Assembly: GCA_905187655.1 (NCBI GenBank)
Contig: CAJJIV010000002.1
Span: 1-41,064 of the forward strand
DNA: 41,064 nt
From: an uncultured Eubacteriales bacterium
GTDB lineage: Bacteria > Bacillota > Clostridia > Christensenellales > UBA1242
Reading direction: 5' to 3'
The notes beneath the pieces were generated by a model. That model made no database searches. It was not told the DNA's origin and was given only the letters and a program-made list of their open reading frames with translations. A program made the translations under genes and the position numbers. This document shows, one piece after another, positions 40,083-41,064 of this stretch. The stretch's first letter is position 1, and the number at the start of each line of letters is the position of its first letter.

Positions 40083-41064
40083 GTGTCCGCAAGAATTGCG
40101 CACGTTGAACAAGACAGTCTCGCCGAGCTTGCCGGGCTGGCGGAAAACGACATAATACTCAGCATCAACGAGATTGAGATACATGATTACCTCGATTATA
40201 TGTATGCGTCATGCGCCGAATCGGTCAATATCACATACAAAAGAAGCGGCGAAGATTATGAGGTTATCATCGACAACGATGACTTTGAACCGCTCGGCAT
40301 CACGTTTGCCACCTTGCTCATTGATGAACCGATGTCATGCCGAAACAAATGTGTGTTCTGTTTCATCGACCAGCTTCCCAAAGGAATGCGCGAAACGTGC
40401 TATTTTAAAGATGATGACTATCGTCTATCCTTCCTTCAGGGGAACTATGTCACCATGACGAATATGACTGACGATGATGTCAAAAGGCTCGTTCGATACA
40501 ACATTCCGCGCATAAACATCTCTGTTCACACAACCAATCCCGAACTCAGATGCAAGATGCTCAATAACAGGTTTGCCGGAAAGATTAACGAGTACCTGAA
40601 AATCTTAGCGGACGGCGGTCTGAACATCAATGCTCAAATCGTGCTTTGTCCGAATTATAATGACGGCGCCGAGCTTGACCGCACCATATCCGACATTGCG
40701 GCTTTGGGTGACAGCGTTGAAAGCGTATCGATAGTTCCGGTCGGCTTATCCGATTTTCGAAAAGGGCTTGCCGATTTAACAGGTTTTGATCCTACCTCTG
40801 CTGCCGCCGTAATAGAACAGGTTTCAAAATGGCAGAAAAAATTTCGCCGAGAGAGAGACACGGGGCTTATATACCTGTCCGATGAGTTCTATCTCAAAGC
40901 AAATATGCCTTTTCCCGATTACTCGGAATATGACGGCTTTCCGCAGATTGAAAACGGCGTTGGTTTGTGTGCGTCACTGATAAACGAATTTGACGAGGCG
41001 TGTGACGGAACAGCCGCGGAACTCGTTCCGAAACGCCGCAAAACGATTGCGACCGGGTTGGCGG
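40083..41064 (+). CDS. DUF512 radical SAM protein (partial, runs off the window)
   Basis: The first 327 codons of a DUF512 family protein. It starts at GTG 40083 behind CGGAGG. Residues 1-60 form a PDZ-like domain (SARIAHVEQDSLAELAGLAE; DIILSINEIEI), followed by the radical SAM-like Cys motif CRNKCVFCFIDQLPKGMR (C-x3-C-x2-C) and LSFLQGNYVTMTN, RINISVHTTNPELR and the DUF512-type YLSDEFYLKANM segment. No stop occurs before 41064. In clostridia the gene is usually followed by der. Its biochemical role is unknown; Fe-S binding is expected. Higher-GC codon use. Confidence 0.93.
   Translation, partial: MSARIAHVEQDSLAELAGLAENDIILSINEIEIHDYLDYMYASCAESVNITYKRSGEDYEVIIDNDDFEPLGITFATLLIDEPMSCRNKCVFCFIDQLPKGMRETCYFKDDDYRLSFLQGNYVTMTNMTDDDVKRLVRYNIPRINISVHTTNPELRCKMLNNRFAGKINEYLKILADGGLNINAQIVLCPNYNDGAELDRTISDIAALGDSVESVSIVPVGLSDFRKGLADLTGFDPTSAAAVIEQVSKWQKKFRRERDTGLIYLSDEFYLKANMPFPDYSEYDGFPQIENGVGLCASLINEFDEACDGTAAELVPKRRKTIATGLA

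Noticed and set aside
40174..40458. ORF of 94 residues in another frame of the right end
   Set aside because: It is a shadow of the DUF512 gene, whose translation shows clear family motifs.

Overview
The window is chromosomal DNA from an AT-rich, endospore-forming Clostridia-type Firmicute (probably an uncultured anaerobe), joined near position 38,830 to DNA of clearly different composition. The spore-former assignment rests on yqfC-yqfD, yabP-yabQ, spoIIE, a DUF3794/LysM coat-type protein and veg, together with Bacillus/Clostridium-like gene order (era-yqzL-recO, spoIIE-tilS) and sigma-A promoters of the TTGACA/TATAAT kind. No rRNA, tRNA, CRISPR array, IS element or prophage was found, and no gene-free stretch exceeds 300 bases.

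Layout. 1-3.9 kb: yqfC-yqfD-ybeY-era-yqzL-recO (sporulation, rRNA maturation, ribosome assembly, recombination). 3.9-5.5 kb: a self-contained operon of three unrecognised helical proteins with its own promoter and terminator. 5.6-8.3 kb: pyruvate,phosphate dikinase. 8.5-9.5 kb: an orphan helical protein. 9.7-10.6 kb: a PflX-like radical SAM protein. 10.7-14.1 kb: a BspA-like leucine-rich-repeat surface protein with almost clonal DNA repeats. 14.2-15.1 kb (minus): yabP-yabQ-divIC. 15.2-20.7 kb: spoIIE, tilS, a short CCA/poly(A)-polymerase-type nucleotidyltransferase and a VanW-domain protein. 20.8-22.6 kb: veg and the DUF3794/LysM protein. 22.7-24.1 kb (minus): glpK. 24.3-28.5 kb: rpmG-secE-nusG-rplK-rplA, an unknown 152-residue gene, then rplJ-rplL behind an L10-type leader. 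28.6-30.7 kb: a double-DUF1540 Cys-rich protein (minus), rplI and a NahK-like kinase. 30.7-37.5 kb: addB-addA. 37.6-38.7 kb: an unknown membrane protein behind a perfect Spo0A-box heptamer. 38.7-38.9 kb: a DUF1858 gene whose first half looks like the AT-rich genome and second half like the other one. 38.9-41.06 kb: yceD (DUF177), rpmF and a truncated DUF512 radical SAM gene in the higher-GC style.

The genes are mostly core: translation (ribosomal proteins, YbeY, Era, TilS, CCA-type enzyme), transcription and secretion (NusG, SecE), recombination (RecO, AddAB), sporulation, and central carbon entry (PPDK, GlpK). The best leads are: (i) the composition switch inside the DUF1858 gene, probably an assembly chimera; (ii) three genes (spoIIE, tilS, the radical SAM gene) whose sigma-A -10 boxes sit so close to the ATG that the mRNAs should be leaderless or nearly so, tilS having its -35 box inside the upstream terminator hairpin; (iii) the Spo0A-box and sigma-E-like promoters that tie unknown genes to sporulation; (iv) the three-gene unknown operon; (v) the absence of any TGA stop in 37 AT-rich-part genes. 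I did not find a convincing new defence or mobile system. All calls come from reading the sequence; no database search was run.
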